64,000 nt of DNA from Blasia pusilla (Eukaryota > Marchantiophyta > Marchantiopsida > Blasiales): NCBI GenBank assembly GCA_050084515.1, contig CM114271.1, positions 32,984,001 through 33,048,000 on the forward strand, read 5' to 3'. Each line of letters opens with the position of its first letter. The stretch's first letter is position 1. The notes under the pieces were generated by a model. It saw only the letters and a list, made by a program, of their open reading frames with translations. It had not been told where the DNA came from and ran no database searches. Shown here piece by piece: positions 1 to 11,472 of this stretch. A program made the translations under genes and the position numbers.

Positions 1-1200
1 GACCACAACAGCTTGGGGACAAACTGACCACCCCATGAATCCGAACTTCACCACTCAACAATCGGTAAGTAGAATCGCACCCGAGGTTGTGAAAACCGTG
101 ACTCTAAACACTGAACTTCATTCTGTACTCAGAAGTGATGTGGTAAATAGAACTAGCAACCGATATCGCAATGAAAAAAAAAAGGCAAGACTTGTCTGCA
201 AGAACTCATTCTTACCGCCAGCCAAAGTGTAAACCAGGGACAGATTCCGCACTTCTGCAACATCCTGCCAAATGAAGTCAAAGACGTGCGCATTACAGCA
301 CTGACTCCAATTCACTAGCCCTCTCACTTCTATTGCAACGATGGAGAATATTCGTCGACATTGAGGCGCTGACTACGAAATCGCTAAGTGCCATGCTGAA
401 CACTCTTACAGGCCGAGCAGACAAGAATCGGCAATGGCCATGGCATCTTCCACAGAGAGCCTGGAACTTCCTATTACTCACCTCGAAGCTGGCTCCGCAA
501 ATGAGCTTGACCCATCGCCCTTCTCTCAAGGAGACTTCAGGAGAGCTGGCTGTGGAAGTTTGGAGCCGAGCCACAATTGTGTCCCAATCGCCAAGGCTCC
601 ATGATGTAGCTCCTCCTTCACGGACATCTGCTCCAATAACTCTCCTCAGAACCAGCCCAACCTACTCATCACCACTACAAAAACAGCCTCAGACAGAAAC
701 CTTCCATTGCCAAAACTCGTCGCCTCAGAGGTCACACACACACACAAACAAAGATCGACAGGTCTTACCTCCACTATTCTTCTCCGCACTGAAAACAGCC
801 TTGGAAGTGGCACGAGGAGAGCACTGGATTTTTGAGGCAGCAGTCCGTGACCATGTACCCGGATTTGGGGGGTGAAACGACGGGGCTCTGAGCACCCGTC
901 GCAGCGCCAGCCCTTCCATAACCTCCCACTCTGCTTCAGATCCTAGTGTCCGTGAACATACCTCCGGACCCACGGACCATTTGAAATCGACTGCAAGTTC
1001 CAAGTTCAAGTTGAAGAAAGCGAATCCACTAAGCTCCTCTGCTTGCTCACTGCCATAAAGTTTGAATCATGTGCCAAACTAAACGTCGCCTATCTCCGTA
1101 CAAAGTGGCACCAAAAACCGAAATTCCGCGTGCAGCGCATCATTGTTCCCACATTTTCTTGTGACGTTTGATTCGTATGAAAATTTTCTCGTGCATCAGT
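1..1200. other. No recognisable gene; moderately GC-rich spacer
   Basis: This stretch has mixed composition and several short open frames on both strands. One plus-strand frame, ATG at 434 to a stop near 603 (about 56 codons, beginning MAMASSTESLELP), looks mildly protein-like. No frame carries a motif I recognise, and none chains into a spliced gene. A short CA-rich tract lies near 728-750. It may be the edge of a gene lying outside the window, but nothing proves that. Confidence 0.4.
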
Positions 1201-1352
1201 TTCTCATTACATTCTTTCGAGAAAATTAATTTCTTTTCCGAAAATTTATGGTGATTTTACTTACCATGGGCAATTCTTCTCATTACATTCTTTCCAAAAA
1301 CTTATTTTCTTTCTCGAAAATTTATGGTGATTTTAGGTACCATTGGAAATTC
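1201..1352. repeat. Two-copy tandem repeat, 76-bp period
   Basis: Units 1201-1276 and 1277-1352 both begin TTCTCATTACATTCTTTC and both contain CGAAAATTTATGGTGATTTTA, at the same offset. They differ by scattered substitutions, so the duplication is not recent. It lies in AT-rich spacer with no gene across it. Confidence 0.8.
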
Positions 1353-3289
1353 TTCAAACTATGCAATTATTTGTGGGGGGGAGTGATGGGATTAATATTA
1401 CTTGTACACGAAAAATATTTTTCTTGTTGGCCGGTTGTTACATGTCAAATAAAGAGTTGTTTGTAAATTAAACAATCACTCTCCAATAATAATATAGATT
1501 TTACATTTGTGTTTATTAGTATTTGGTTATGAAATTGCCTTAATTACTTTGCGATGGCCCATGATTTTGTCTAACAGTTGAAAAGATAATCTACTTGGTA
1601 GATGATGGATTAATAAGGAATACACCCATTTGCTTTAAGTGAATCACTACCTAATTAGGTGGAACATGTGTCACCCAAGATGACACGTGTTGAAGTGATA
1701 GGTGTTTGTTATTGGATCATAATCTATGTTATAAATCTAATTTTAAACAAATCTATGTATGGATAGGAAAATTACATATTACACGAGTTTTCATAAAGAG
1801 AGGACATATTATAGAAGGTTTTTCTACCCAAAAGGAAAGAGAGACAAGCATAAGACTCTTGCTTCAATAGCTATCCGACGGTTTGAGTAGTGCCCTTGTG
1901 CATGCCCGTCTTCAAAGACTTCAACACAAGACACCTCCCCACGGGTCTCTCTTAACAACAAAACATCACTCCACACCACTCTACATAGAAGGACCTAAAC
2001 AATCAAGGGGTCATTAGGATGGGGAGCCCATAGGTTTCCCCTTGACATGCATATGGTCGTTGCAACTCTCCCCCCTCTTCATGACGCCCGTTTCACTTCC
2101 ATTGTAAATATGAAGAGATCTCCCCTCTTGCTCAAACTTCTTGCACAGAGACTCATGTGGTTTTAATCATCATCATCATTACTATTAGAGGACGGCTTCT
2201 CGATTTTGAAGACCTATTTGCTTGACAAATGGCACCCCGGCAAGAAGAAAATATTTGGATGGGCGGTTTTACTATTAAATCCGTTGTCACGTCTTTTATA
2301 GTATAATAGTGAGTAATTTCCTAGTACATCTAAGGAGGTCACACATTAGTCCGTGAGATTGAGGAGGACTTATTGGGGACTACGGTAACTTGAGCATGCA
2401 ATATCATGTGTGTTATAGCGGAATGATAGTATCCGTACGACATACGAGGAGGTCAATATGAGGAGATCAAGGATGATCTATTGATGACAAGGGTAATATG
2501 AGTATATAGATTATCCTTTCTTTTGGGCTCATTTTAAAGAGGAACTCCACTTTAATATAATAACAAACCTCAAAAGGGGACTACGAAATGTAATAACATT
2601 CCAAGAAGGGAAGTTAGCCAAACTCATTTGGAGTAATATCGAAGAACTTACTATTTTGGATAAATTCTTATTTTAAAATTGAATCAAGTTGATTTTCCAA
2701 AAACGTAAGATGGATCTAATGAGTTGAGACTTATTTTAGGGGGAGTGAGGTTGAAAAAAGAAGAAAACAGATTTAGTGAGTTGACCCTTTTTTAGGGGAA
2801 GTCAAGTTGATCTAAGGGTATAGGGGTTCTTTAAGTTTGACCCTAATTAATTGGCTTGAATGTGTAAACCCTCCAAGCCTTCCAACCACCTCTCTACCGA
2901 TCTACCATGCCATCTGGTTCGATAGTGCATGCGGATTTTTTTTTCGGCTGTTTTGGATGATCCGTGCCACATGTTTTTTTTTCACTCCATTTACTGATAG
3001 CTCTTGCCTAGTCTTGCCTAGTGATGTGAGGGAGCGTAGAGTGATATGATGGACTTCCAATTTTCGCGGTAAATTAAGACTCATGACTAGTTTAACAAGT
3101 AGTGTGAATGTAAGGTAAAAATGAAATAGTGGGGGTATGGAATAACACAACAAGAAGATGTTAGAGATATGGTGTTAGAGATAGAAAAAAAGAGACCTGC
3201 AAATCCATTTGGGGTTCAAAGATAAGAGATAAAAAAAATAAATAAAAAAACTTATTTATTTATGTGGACCCTACAACCTTTCGCCGAGT
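1353..3289. other. AT-rich intergenic DNA, probably decayed repeat
   Basis: No supported gene. Around 2450-2560 the sequence (ATCAAGGATGA, then GGGTAATATGAGTATATAGAT, then TTTTGGGCTCATTTT) resembles the minus strand of 63280-63420. The two stretches therefore look like old copies of one dispersed repeat in opposite orientation. A minus-strand purine run at about 2065-2082, next to TTGCAACGACC, could be a retrotransposon polypurine tract beside an LTR edge, but this is weak. Confidence 0.35.
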
Positions 3290-3659
3290 TTGAAAGCGCC
3301 ACGTGGTCGGTGGATACGTGTCACGCACATGAGCTCTCTTCCCGTCCACATTGCTCTCCAAGTAGTCAGTGAGTGTTCGTCTCACCTCGTCTGCTCAGCG
3401 CCCACCAAAGTCGCTCACTCCGTCCGTCCATCCATCCAAACTCACGGGAACTTGTCCGTAAGAATAATGCGACTAATCATCTCGTATTCATGCAATTCCG
3501 GAGCACGCCCGATCGCAGTCCGAATCGGATGAGGCCCTTGTGAGTTAGCGCTGTGGGTTGATCACTCGGTGGCTTGATCACGGAGGCAGGCAGGTGGTTT
3601 GAACTTTGAAGTCCTGGGAGCAGGGAGCGTGGGGAATTGAGGGATTAGGATTTGGAATC

Positions 3660-6600
3660 ATGCAGTACTCTATGGTGGTGCAAGCAAGCATGCAATCGGC
3701 AGGGAGGTCGATGTCTTCAGCCCCGTCTGGTAGCTGGAGGGTGGCAGGCTTGGGCGCGCTTCCAGGGTCGGCACAATGCCGGGCATCCGTGGTGGCGAAG
3801 AAGAGCCTCTCGTCGTGCTCTGTGTTCAATGCTTCGTTTCCTCTGAGAGTGCAGTGGGGAGGGCTGGAGGTCGCTCCGAAACCTTTCCAGGGCGGGAGGA
3901 TTTGTGCGAGCTATGGGGCTTTCGGTGGTGAGACGGTGGAAGTGGACGACCCTTTGGAAGTGAACAAACGCGCACAGGTGATGTGGATTGGATTCGAATG
4001 TTTCAGGTTTTGTGGAAATGATACGAGTGGTCTCGAACAAAGCATGAGCTGATGAGGCGAACTGTTCGTCTTTGTTTACTTGACATGGTATAGACGATTC
4101 CGATTGTGAATTCGTAATTCGAATCTCTCATGGTTTCGTCCATCTCTATCTCGTAGGGTTTTACTCCACATGTGGGCAAACAGATACTTTTTCCTAGGTT
4201 TTCGTGGAAGGATTATTCAGTTGTTTTTTCCATGAGCTTTTCCAAGCCAATCGCATCTATTATTCACTCTGAAGAAGCGCTGCGTGAGATCGTCAGTGGA
4301 TTGTCTGAAAGAATCTCGCGGTCTTGTTTTTGGAGACAGAAGGGTCAGTGCACAAGGCCTCATGTTTTTCGACCAATGCTATCTTCTTGTTGCCCATTGA
4401 TCGTTTTCCACTCACTTGCCCGCCTGCAAGAGGAACTCTTACAAGCAAGTTCATGAATCGTCCATATACTGGCACGAATCTTGATTATACCAAGAACTGC
4501 CTTCTACTGTACATGGAGCGCTCATGGGGCTTTGGAACTGAAAGAGTAGCCTAAATGGACAACTGGTGATGAATAAGAATAAGGATTGTTGTCAGAGTTG
4601 AGAATAAACGTCTGGTCACATTTTTCTGATGACAGCTTAATTTCAATCATCGTCTTGTTTACTGTTCACTCACTGTTAGAAAGGTTCTACGAGAGTACTG
4701 CATACTTAACTGAGGAATTTTTGTGACGATTGCCATCCCTAGAAAGATGTTTTAGGGCTCATCTTGGAGAAGCGTCACACATGAAGGGAGGGAAGTACTG
4801 CAGAAGAATTACGTCTTCAGATGTTGGGTCCCCTCCTCCTCTTGGGCTTCTGGGCACGGTTCCAGTGGAAATGTTGAGGTTGACTTTATGTTGGGACTTT
4901 TGGGCACATTCAATCAAGATCATGTTCATTTGGGTGACAAAGTGTATGAACACGCGCAGGTCTCAAAGCGGTTGGAACGGACAGCAGGCTACTTCAGGAG
5001 GCTTGGAAGTTTAGGGTTTTGGGGTCAGCTTGTGTGCACAGTTGTATCTGCAATAATTCTTGCTTTCTCAATTGTCATAACGGGTGCTGCCACTGCCCCT
5101 ATTACTCTTTATCTCACCACGGCTGGCATTGTTGCGGCATTCTTGTCTGTATTCTGGTCGTTTGGATACATGCGACTTTCACAGAGGCTGAGAGCAACAA
5201 TTGACGATCCCACAAAGGTAACATGCAGTGGTCGACCTAGTTGTTAGCCATACCACAAGTACCATAAGGTATCACCTTTGTAATACTTTTGTGAACCCTG
5301 GGAAACCTGAAACTGAAGTTTCATATGTTGGATTATTTTTTATTGGTATGGTCTTCTAACCTTTAATACTCAATCCAGGCACCTCCTCGCGCTCAAGTGG
5401 TGAAGAATTTGAAGAATGGAATTGTGATCAACCTTTTAGGAATGGGAGCAACTCTCTTGGGCATGCAAGCAACTGTAGGGGTCCTTGTTGCCAAAGCACT
5501 TACCTCATCTGCTCAGCCTTTTCTGCAAGGTCAAGGATACAGTCCTGTTTTGGCTCTGGACGTCTTTGTAGTGCAGGTAACAAAGCAACTTCTTTGTCTT
5601 CTCTTCTTTATGGTACTGATATGTGACAAGCTTGGAACACTGATTTGTAATTTCTTGTCTCCTGATGGATGAGTCATAGGGAAGGCACTTTTATTATGAT
5701 GTTTCCAAACCAAAGATATTGTGCCACTGGGTGGGTGAATGCTTCTACTCGTCAACCTTAGAATCTAATTATTTTAGTTCAGTAAGTCTTTGATATCTTT
5801 TGATTTGCTGAGCTTGTGTGTGCAAGGGTCTTGGGCTCACTGAGATTTTGAGTCTACCTCACATATGTCCAAGCAAAATTTCCTAAGCTAGAGGAACCTT
5901 CACCATTCACCATGGTCAGTACCCTTTTTCAGGAGTCATTCCTGGCTGACAGGGTTGAGGGTCAAGCCCTGGAAGTTCCACATTCACACAAAAGCACTCA
6001 CCCTAACTCTTTCCCATGACATTCATGTGCGCCATTGAACCAGGGATGGAGAATCTGTGGTGGGAAACCTTTGATACACTGTACCCTATGTTTGTCTCCA
6101 AGAAAGAGTTCTTAATATATTCTACACTTGCATTCTCTTCCCTGGCTGTAAACTGCAGATCATTTGTCCAAAAAGGCAACCTTGCTAAAATTATGCAGGT
6201 TGTTATGGTTCCTGCAGTATTTCTTCTTAATGGGATTGTGGCTTCTCTTTGGACGGAAGGCGTCAAACTTATCCTCAACAGTTTTTGCAATTGGCCCATC
6301 GGCAGTTGCAAAGAAGAGAGCTAGTTAGCCCTTTGACAAGATTTTTATCTGTCTTAAAGATTTATCTTACAAGCTTACAAGACAATGAATCTTACATTCC
6401 TTTCATGGTAGTGTTCTTTCTATACTATTATTGTGAACACAGTATGCACAATAGGACAAAATAGAAGATAATAAGTTTGAGTCCTAAAGGATATGGGAAG
6501 TGGTAGTAAATAACTATTTGGTACTCCCCAAGAAATGGAGGAGTGGGGAGTTTATTATGGGGTGAGTGGAAAAGTGGAATATTGATTAGGAATGGAACCC

Positions 6601-7271
6601 AAAAATACCTGTGCCAAGCATGGGCATGAAACTAGTTTGGTTAGTCCTCAATCTCTTAAAAACAAATGATTCCCCCTAATCAGGGATCTCTTCTGTTCTT
6701 GACTGCTTTCCCTCCTTCCATTCCTACATTCTATAATTAGGTATATCTCATTTCTGTGATAATTTGATTTCCCACTTTGGGTTTCAAGGGTTTCAGCGTA
6801 CGGTTTTGTCATCCTCAGGTAAGGACTGTCATTATTTCTTCAATTGGTTTCACACAAGGAATGAAAGTGTCATAGTGTCATAGTTTTCAAAAGTGAGGGG
6901 TATTTGGCTTTTAGAAGGTCACTGAAGACGCACTTTTTCAGGTTCTAAGATACCCATTGGTTGTACTTTGAAGCTGGGAAAGTAAGTAAAGCAGATAATT
7001 GAGCTGTCACTCATTTTGTTTTGTACATTTGCACTCTGTCTTGAAATGTTTAAAGTTTAATCTGATTACACCAGTTAGATGGTGGCACAATTTTGCAATG
7101 TTGGTCGTTTGACAGGACTAAACTGCCTTCTTACATACGTAATTTTCTGTGCAGGCATCAGCCAATGCTTTGTTGTCTCACTTTTTGGGACTCGTGTTCT
7201 CCTTGGAGCTTCTCCGATCAGTCACTCTGTCCCAGCCTCCACCTGACAATGTCATACCCAAGCCTGTGTAG
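3660..7271 (+). CDS. TIC21: TIC21-type chloroplast inner-envelope protein (four exons)
   Basis: Exons 3660-3977, 4960-5217, 5379-5576 and 7155-7271 are all bounded by GT...AG and all in phase 0. They join to 296 codons plus TAG, the length I recall for Arabidopsis TIC21/CIA5/PIC1. Residues 1-106 form a Ser/Ala/Arg-rich transit peptide. The mature part begins VSKRLERTAGYFRRLGSLGF and has four hydrophobic segments, near 126-148, 154-176, 204-232 and 259-280. Conserved stretches include FWGQLVCTVVSAIILAFSIV, FWSFGYMRLSQRLR, GYSPVLALDVFVVQASAN and LLSHFLGLVFSLELLRSVT. The family sits in the inner envelope and has been proposed both as a protein-import component and as an iron permease. I chose the ATG at 3660 because the frame upstream has only a TTG. 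Intron 3 (1578 bp) carries a separate unexplained ORF. The gene looks intact. Confidence 0.95.
6016..6324 (+). CDS. Unexplained 102-codon ORF inside TIC21 intron 3
   Basis: An uninterrupted ATG-to-TAG frame of 102 codons lies wholly within the third intron of TIC21, on the same strand. It has a hydrophobic C-terminal half (KIMQVVMVPAVFLLNGIVAS). I recognise no family. It is out of step with the flanking TIC21 exons, whose junction is strongly conserved without it, so it is not a missed TIC21 exon. It may be a chance ORF, a fragment of an inserted element, or an alternative 3-prime exon. Confidence 0.15.
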   Translation: MTFMCAIEPGMENLWWETFDTLYPMFVSKKEFLIYSTLAFSSLAVNCRSFVQKGNLAKIMQVVMVPAVFLLNGIVASLWTEGVKLILNSFCNWPIGSCKEES

Positions 7272-10030
7272 ACTGTTGCTCGTTGTGGTGATTGCTCCAG
7301 TTCCATATTTGAGAGAGTTTGATGAAGGTTCCTTGTTGGGTACAATTTCACGTGAGAATGACAGTTCAAAGCTAAATGTCTTCTGAGGGGTTCCATGCAA
7401 GCTCATCCCCCTACCCCTGCCTCAGCATAACTGTTCTGCCAGCCTTCAGCGGTCATGCCTGACCCAGTTTGTCTCCCTCTGCTGTTCTTCCTCCGGTTTG
7501 ATTATCTCTCCACAATTTGTACCTGTAATGGGGTTTCTATAGCTGTGGATTTGAAAGATCTGTTATCGGAAGATGACCATAGGATAGTGCAGAGAGGTAG
7601 TCAAGTCTGATCAGAGATTACTTCAGGATCCAGCAGAAGCTTTGAATTAGTGGAGTACAGGAGCGTGATTCTATTTTGATCATATGCAGAGCAGCCGCAT
7701 GGCCTCATTGACTTCTTTCTCTGCCCACTGGTGACCTATGACCGCAGGATGCATAATTCTCTTGCTTATATTGCCTCTTATCTCCTCACTTCTGCTCAAT
7801 GCCCTTCACTTTAGCACCATGGCTAGGCAGCGGTGTAGTGGCTTATGCCATCCTATTGAAGGACTGGATTTGTTTCTGGGAGTGCTCATTATAACCAATC
7901 AGCACTCCCATGTCAATCCTCTTCCAAATTTAGAGTAGTAGTCCATGCAGAAAGCAAGAGAGAGGATGGAAATCCGATTTCTTAATACGGGGAACTGGTT
8001 GGCTGTTTTTCTCACACCCAATCAAGAATCTCAAAGCTTCAAAGGCCTGTATGTTCTCGACAAGAGCTTCCCACACTCAGATTCATGTGTGCAGCTTCTT
8101 CCATGGTTCAGGCTGAGGTGGCCTTTTGGGGGGAAGTTGACAAAACTGGATGATTGCCTTACACCAATGTGAGAGGATGTGAACTCTTGTCTCTTTCACA
8201 AACTAGGAAGAGTATCCATGTTGACACTAAAACTCAATTGGTGTTACACATGAAAGAATAGATTATTCAATCCTCTATTCAAATTCGTGTCATTTGAAAG
8301 GAAACATATTCACGACAAGGCAATAGCCCCTTGCAAATGTTACTGTAGCACTAATGATTTGGTCCATGAATGGGTATGGATTGTGGGTTGGTTTAGGGTA
8401 TGATCTTGAGTTATCAAGATTTTGTATGACTCACTCACATCCGTCCACTCAATGATGCATGATTCATCCGGATTTCTTCAATTTTTTCTACTAGAGCTCG
8501 AGAATTTGCATGTGAATGCTCTGATTGACGTTGGCTTAGATGGTAGGTGGGGCCAGCTTCTAAGATTGGGGGAGGTTCACAAAGTTGGGAAACCTGCCCA
8601 AGCTCGACTCCAAACTTAGTGTTGAAGATGCACTCTGTATGATTTCTCTTCATCATGTGTATTTCCGACAGATTTGTTCAGTTATGATGAATTATCTATT
8701 CTTGCTCCATCGTTGTAAAGTGTGCATATGGGCACAAGATCAAGTGGTTTACACTTGAAATTCGAAACTCCACTAAGTCACACAAAAGTGGTTTGCAGGA
8801 ATAATAATATATTGAGTTACGAGAGCTAACAACACTGTTTAGAACCCCGCTTAATCATAGTTAGGAAGATCAAATCTACGATACTTTTCTCTCGTGACTT
8901 CATGTTATCATCGAATCCATTCATGAACCTTTTATATATATTTATAATCTATATAGAAAAATAATTAAAACTACTAAGTCTTTAACTGCCCTAGGAGCAA
9001 CTGATGCACAAGATGATGTTTTTATTTGGGATAGAGTCAATAGACCAGACCCAAATTAGAATTTACTACTTGTTCCTTGAATGCATAAGTATTTTAATGG
9101 ATGTAAGTGTAGGTGAGCAATACTTGAGCCATATTTTGAAGAAGTTAGAGATGAAGGTGCATGTGTGATGCGGGTCTCTTAAATTTTTGTATGAATTTTG
9201 TGACATTGTATCACCCATGCATTCTCGTGAAGGTGTGCGTTCCTTTTAAGAAAATTTCAAATATTTATATGTTGGAAATGCGAAAAGATGGGACCCCTTG
9301 TTCATGAGATAAAACTTCACTCCTTTTAGATCTTCTTTTCACATTAACTAATCCCTCCTTCCTTTAATTATGATATAGATGTTCATGTGGGTGGTAGTTT
9401 TAAATGGAGATGGTTAAGTTATTGGCTAAACCAACCATTTATGATATTTGAGGAAGGATAACACATAAACAATGAGTCTTCCCACAATTGCAAAAGCCTT
9501 GATGTTACAAGGAAAGTTCAAAAAAACTTGGTACCAACCTAACCACTCACATAAATAAATTACTTCTAATTTTTAATATCCCAAGTTAGAAGTAACTATA
9601 CATGTCCACTTCATAAGTTATAAATGGACTTACATAGCACATGTTGGATCCCTACCTCGCCAGTATTTGGTAGGTCCTTATATCCCCAAATGGAGGAAGG
9701 AACAAGTAGTTAGAGGCACAGAACAAGAAGATATTGCTTTGTGGTAACCCTAAATCGTAACCGGCCGGGACGAAGAAAATATGGCATTCCTATCCTCTAA
9801 ACTCACCAATACCAGAAGTAATATCGATAATCCACATTATTATGAGAGAGTGCTTTCTTGATTTGCAAACACTTCTTTGCTTGGCACATGACAAAAAGAA
9901 AATATTTCACATATTACGAATAATTTATATAAAAAAAATTCACAAGTTATGAATAAGAAATAAAAATTTAAATGTGTGTGAACATCATTAATCTCTTCCC
10001 TTAGTGGACTATCTTCCCTTCATGGACTAG
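7272..10030. other. TIC21 3-prime flank and AT-rich spacer
   Basis: The first few hundred bases are probably TIC21 3-prime UTR. Short open frames up to about 8650 show no motif. From about 8700 the DNA is AT-rich with no coding signal on either strand. Confidence 0.4.
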
Positions 10031-10660
10031 TCATGTTCTCTATTGCTTGGGAGAGTGGCTTCCATGTGCAGAGAGAGGCACTACTCCATGCGGGATTTCC
10101 TTATCCGTGTTGATTTCTACATAACGCGGGAGACTGAGGTGGTGGTAGCGGATGTTGTAGATCCTACGCGGGAAGCGGTGCGGGCTCAAGTGGTGGCACA
10201 AGGGAGATTGCTACAAGGAGCGGCGGGGATAAAGAAGACTCACATTTATAGTCGATTTCATGACGGACATTGATTTGTTCCCCTAGCCATTGAGATGTAC
10301 GGGGGCTATCGGGGAGAGGTTTGACTCGTTCTTTACGGATTGATCCCATCATCTCCAGTCAAAAAATGGGTTGTCCTTAGCCACTACGATACTTTGTTGT
10401 AGGCAACGGGTCTCCATAGCTTTATTGCGTGCCCAAGCAAATGGGCTTTTGCGGCGGGCTCAGGCGGTTGGAGACATCAATGCTAGAGGCCCGCTTAGTA
10501 GTAACTGTAGTTCTCTAGGTGTTCTGTTCGTTAGAGGAAGGGGGCCCTCTGTCTCTTCGGGCCAATTTTGGCCCGTGGGCTTTTTTTCTCTCATTGCCCC
10601 CCCCCCTTTTTTAATCCCATGGGTTTTCCATGAGGCTAACTCTTAAGGACTTTTTTTTTT
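10031..10660 (+). mobile_element. Non-LTR retrotransposon relic, C-terminal ORF2 region
   Basis: The translation reads MFSIAWESGFHVQRERHYSM, then DFLIRVDFYITRETEVVVAD and AVRAQVVAQGRLLQGAAGIK. After stops and a frame change it continues with QRVSIALLRAQANGLLRRAQ. The first about 190 bp closely match the minus strand of 29535-29725, which belongs to a longer reverse-transcriptase relic. This copy is 5-prime truncated at about 10030 and carries several stops, so it is dead. The GC content is higher than in the surrounding AT-rich DNA, consistent with an insertion. Confidence 0.75.
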
Positions 10661-11472
10661 CCATTTCATGGCACAGGTACTTACTAGTAAGACGTGACGC
10701 TCTAACGCGGGTGGCCATTATCGCATGCAGATCTCCCATTCACCCAGCTCCTCCCGTGCGGGCAGTGCCCTCGAAAGTGGGTGGAGATGCTTCGCGGGGG
10801 AGTGGGTAGAGAGTTCCAGGTAGCGATCAAGAAGGGATCTGGTCAAGAATGTCCAGCTCCTGACGGAGATTCCTTACATGAGAGCGAGTCCGGCGACACA
10901 ACGGAGAGCGGGGATTCCCAGATCAACGACCTCCGCACAATGGAGTCGCGGACGCAGCTTCGGCGCCTATAGAGGGGGCGAACGCTTTGGTGTTGGATCG
11001 TCGAGACACGGCAGGAAGATGGCGATGAGAATCACGGAGTCGGAGGGAGAAATCGAGGAGGCTCAAGAAGGGACGTCCAGGGATTTCAGGAGGAGAAGGG
11101 AAGCATGTGCGCGCTTGTAATGCCGAGATAATCGCGTGGCGCTCTCGTGTTCCGACGCGCATTTGGTGCTGTCGGGACTCGCGGTGGCAGCTCGATTGGC
11201 TGATTGAGGTCAGTCGAGTAGAAGATCTGCGCTGCGAGCGCGGATCAATCGCTTTCTTCGCGATTCGTGCCAGTGCGCATTTTCTCCTCTTGTCTATTCG
11301 TTCCTCTCCTGTCCCGCGGGGGCTGCTGGAATTCTTCTTCCTATGATTCAACCGCTGTAGCCAATTCCACGCACGTTGGGTGGGAGTGTTGTGTGCAGGC
11401 TCCGGGCATTCGGTTGAGTTCGTGCTTTGGAGAAGCGACTCCTGCTGGGGGTGGTGCTGAAGCCCCCGCGCG
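10661..11472. promoter_or_regulatory. GC-rich 5-prime flank of the thioesterase gene
   Basis: This GC-rich stretch precedes the thioesterase start codon and most likely holds its promoter and 5-prime UTR. Open frames cross it on both strands, including a 195-codon minus-strand one, but these look like by-products of high GC and carry no motif. I could not place a TATA box with confidence. Confidence 0.35.

Noticed and set aside
333-875. 180-codon plus-strand ORF near the window start
   Set aside because: Low-complexity tail over a CA repeat, no family resemblance, and competing open frames on both strands; not called as a gene.
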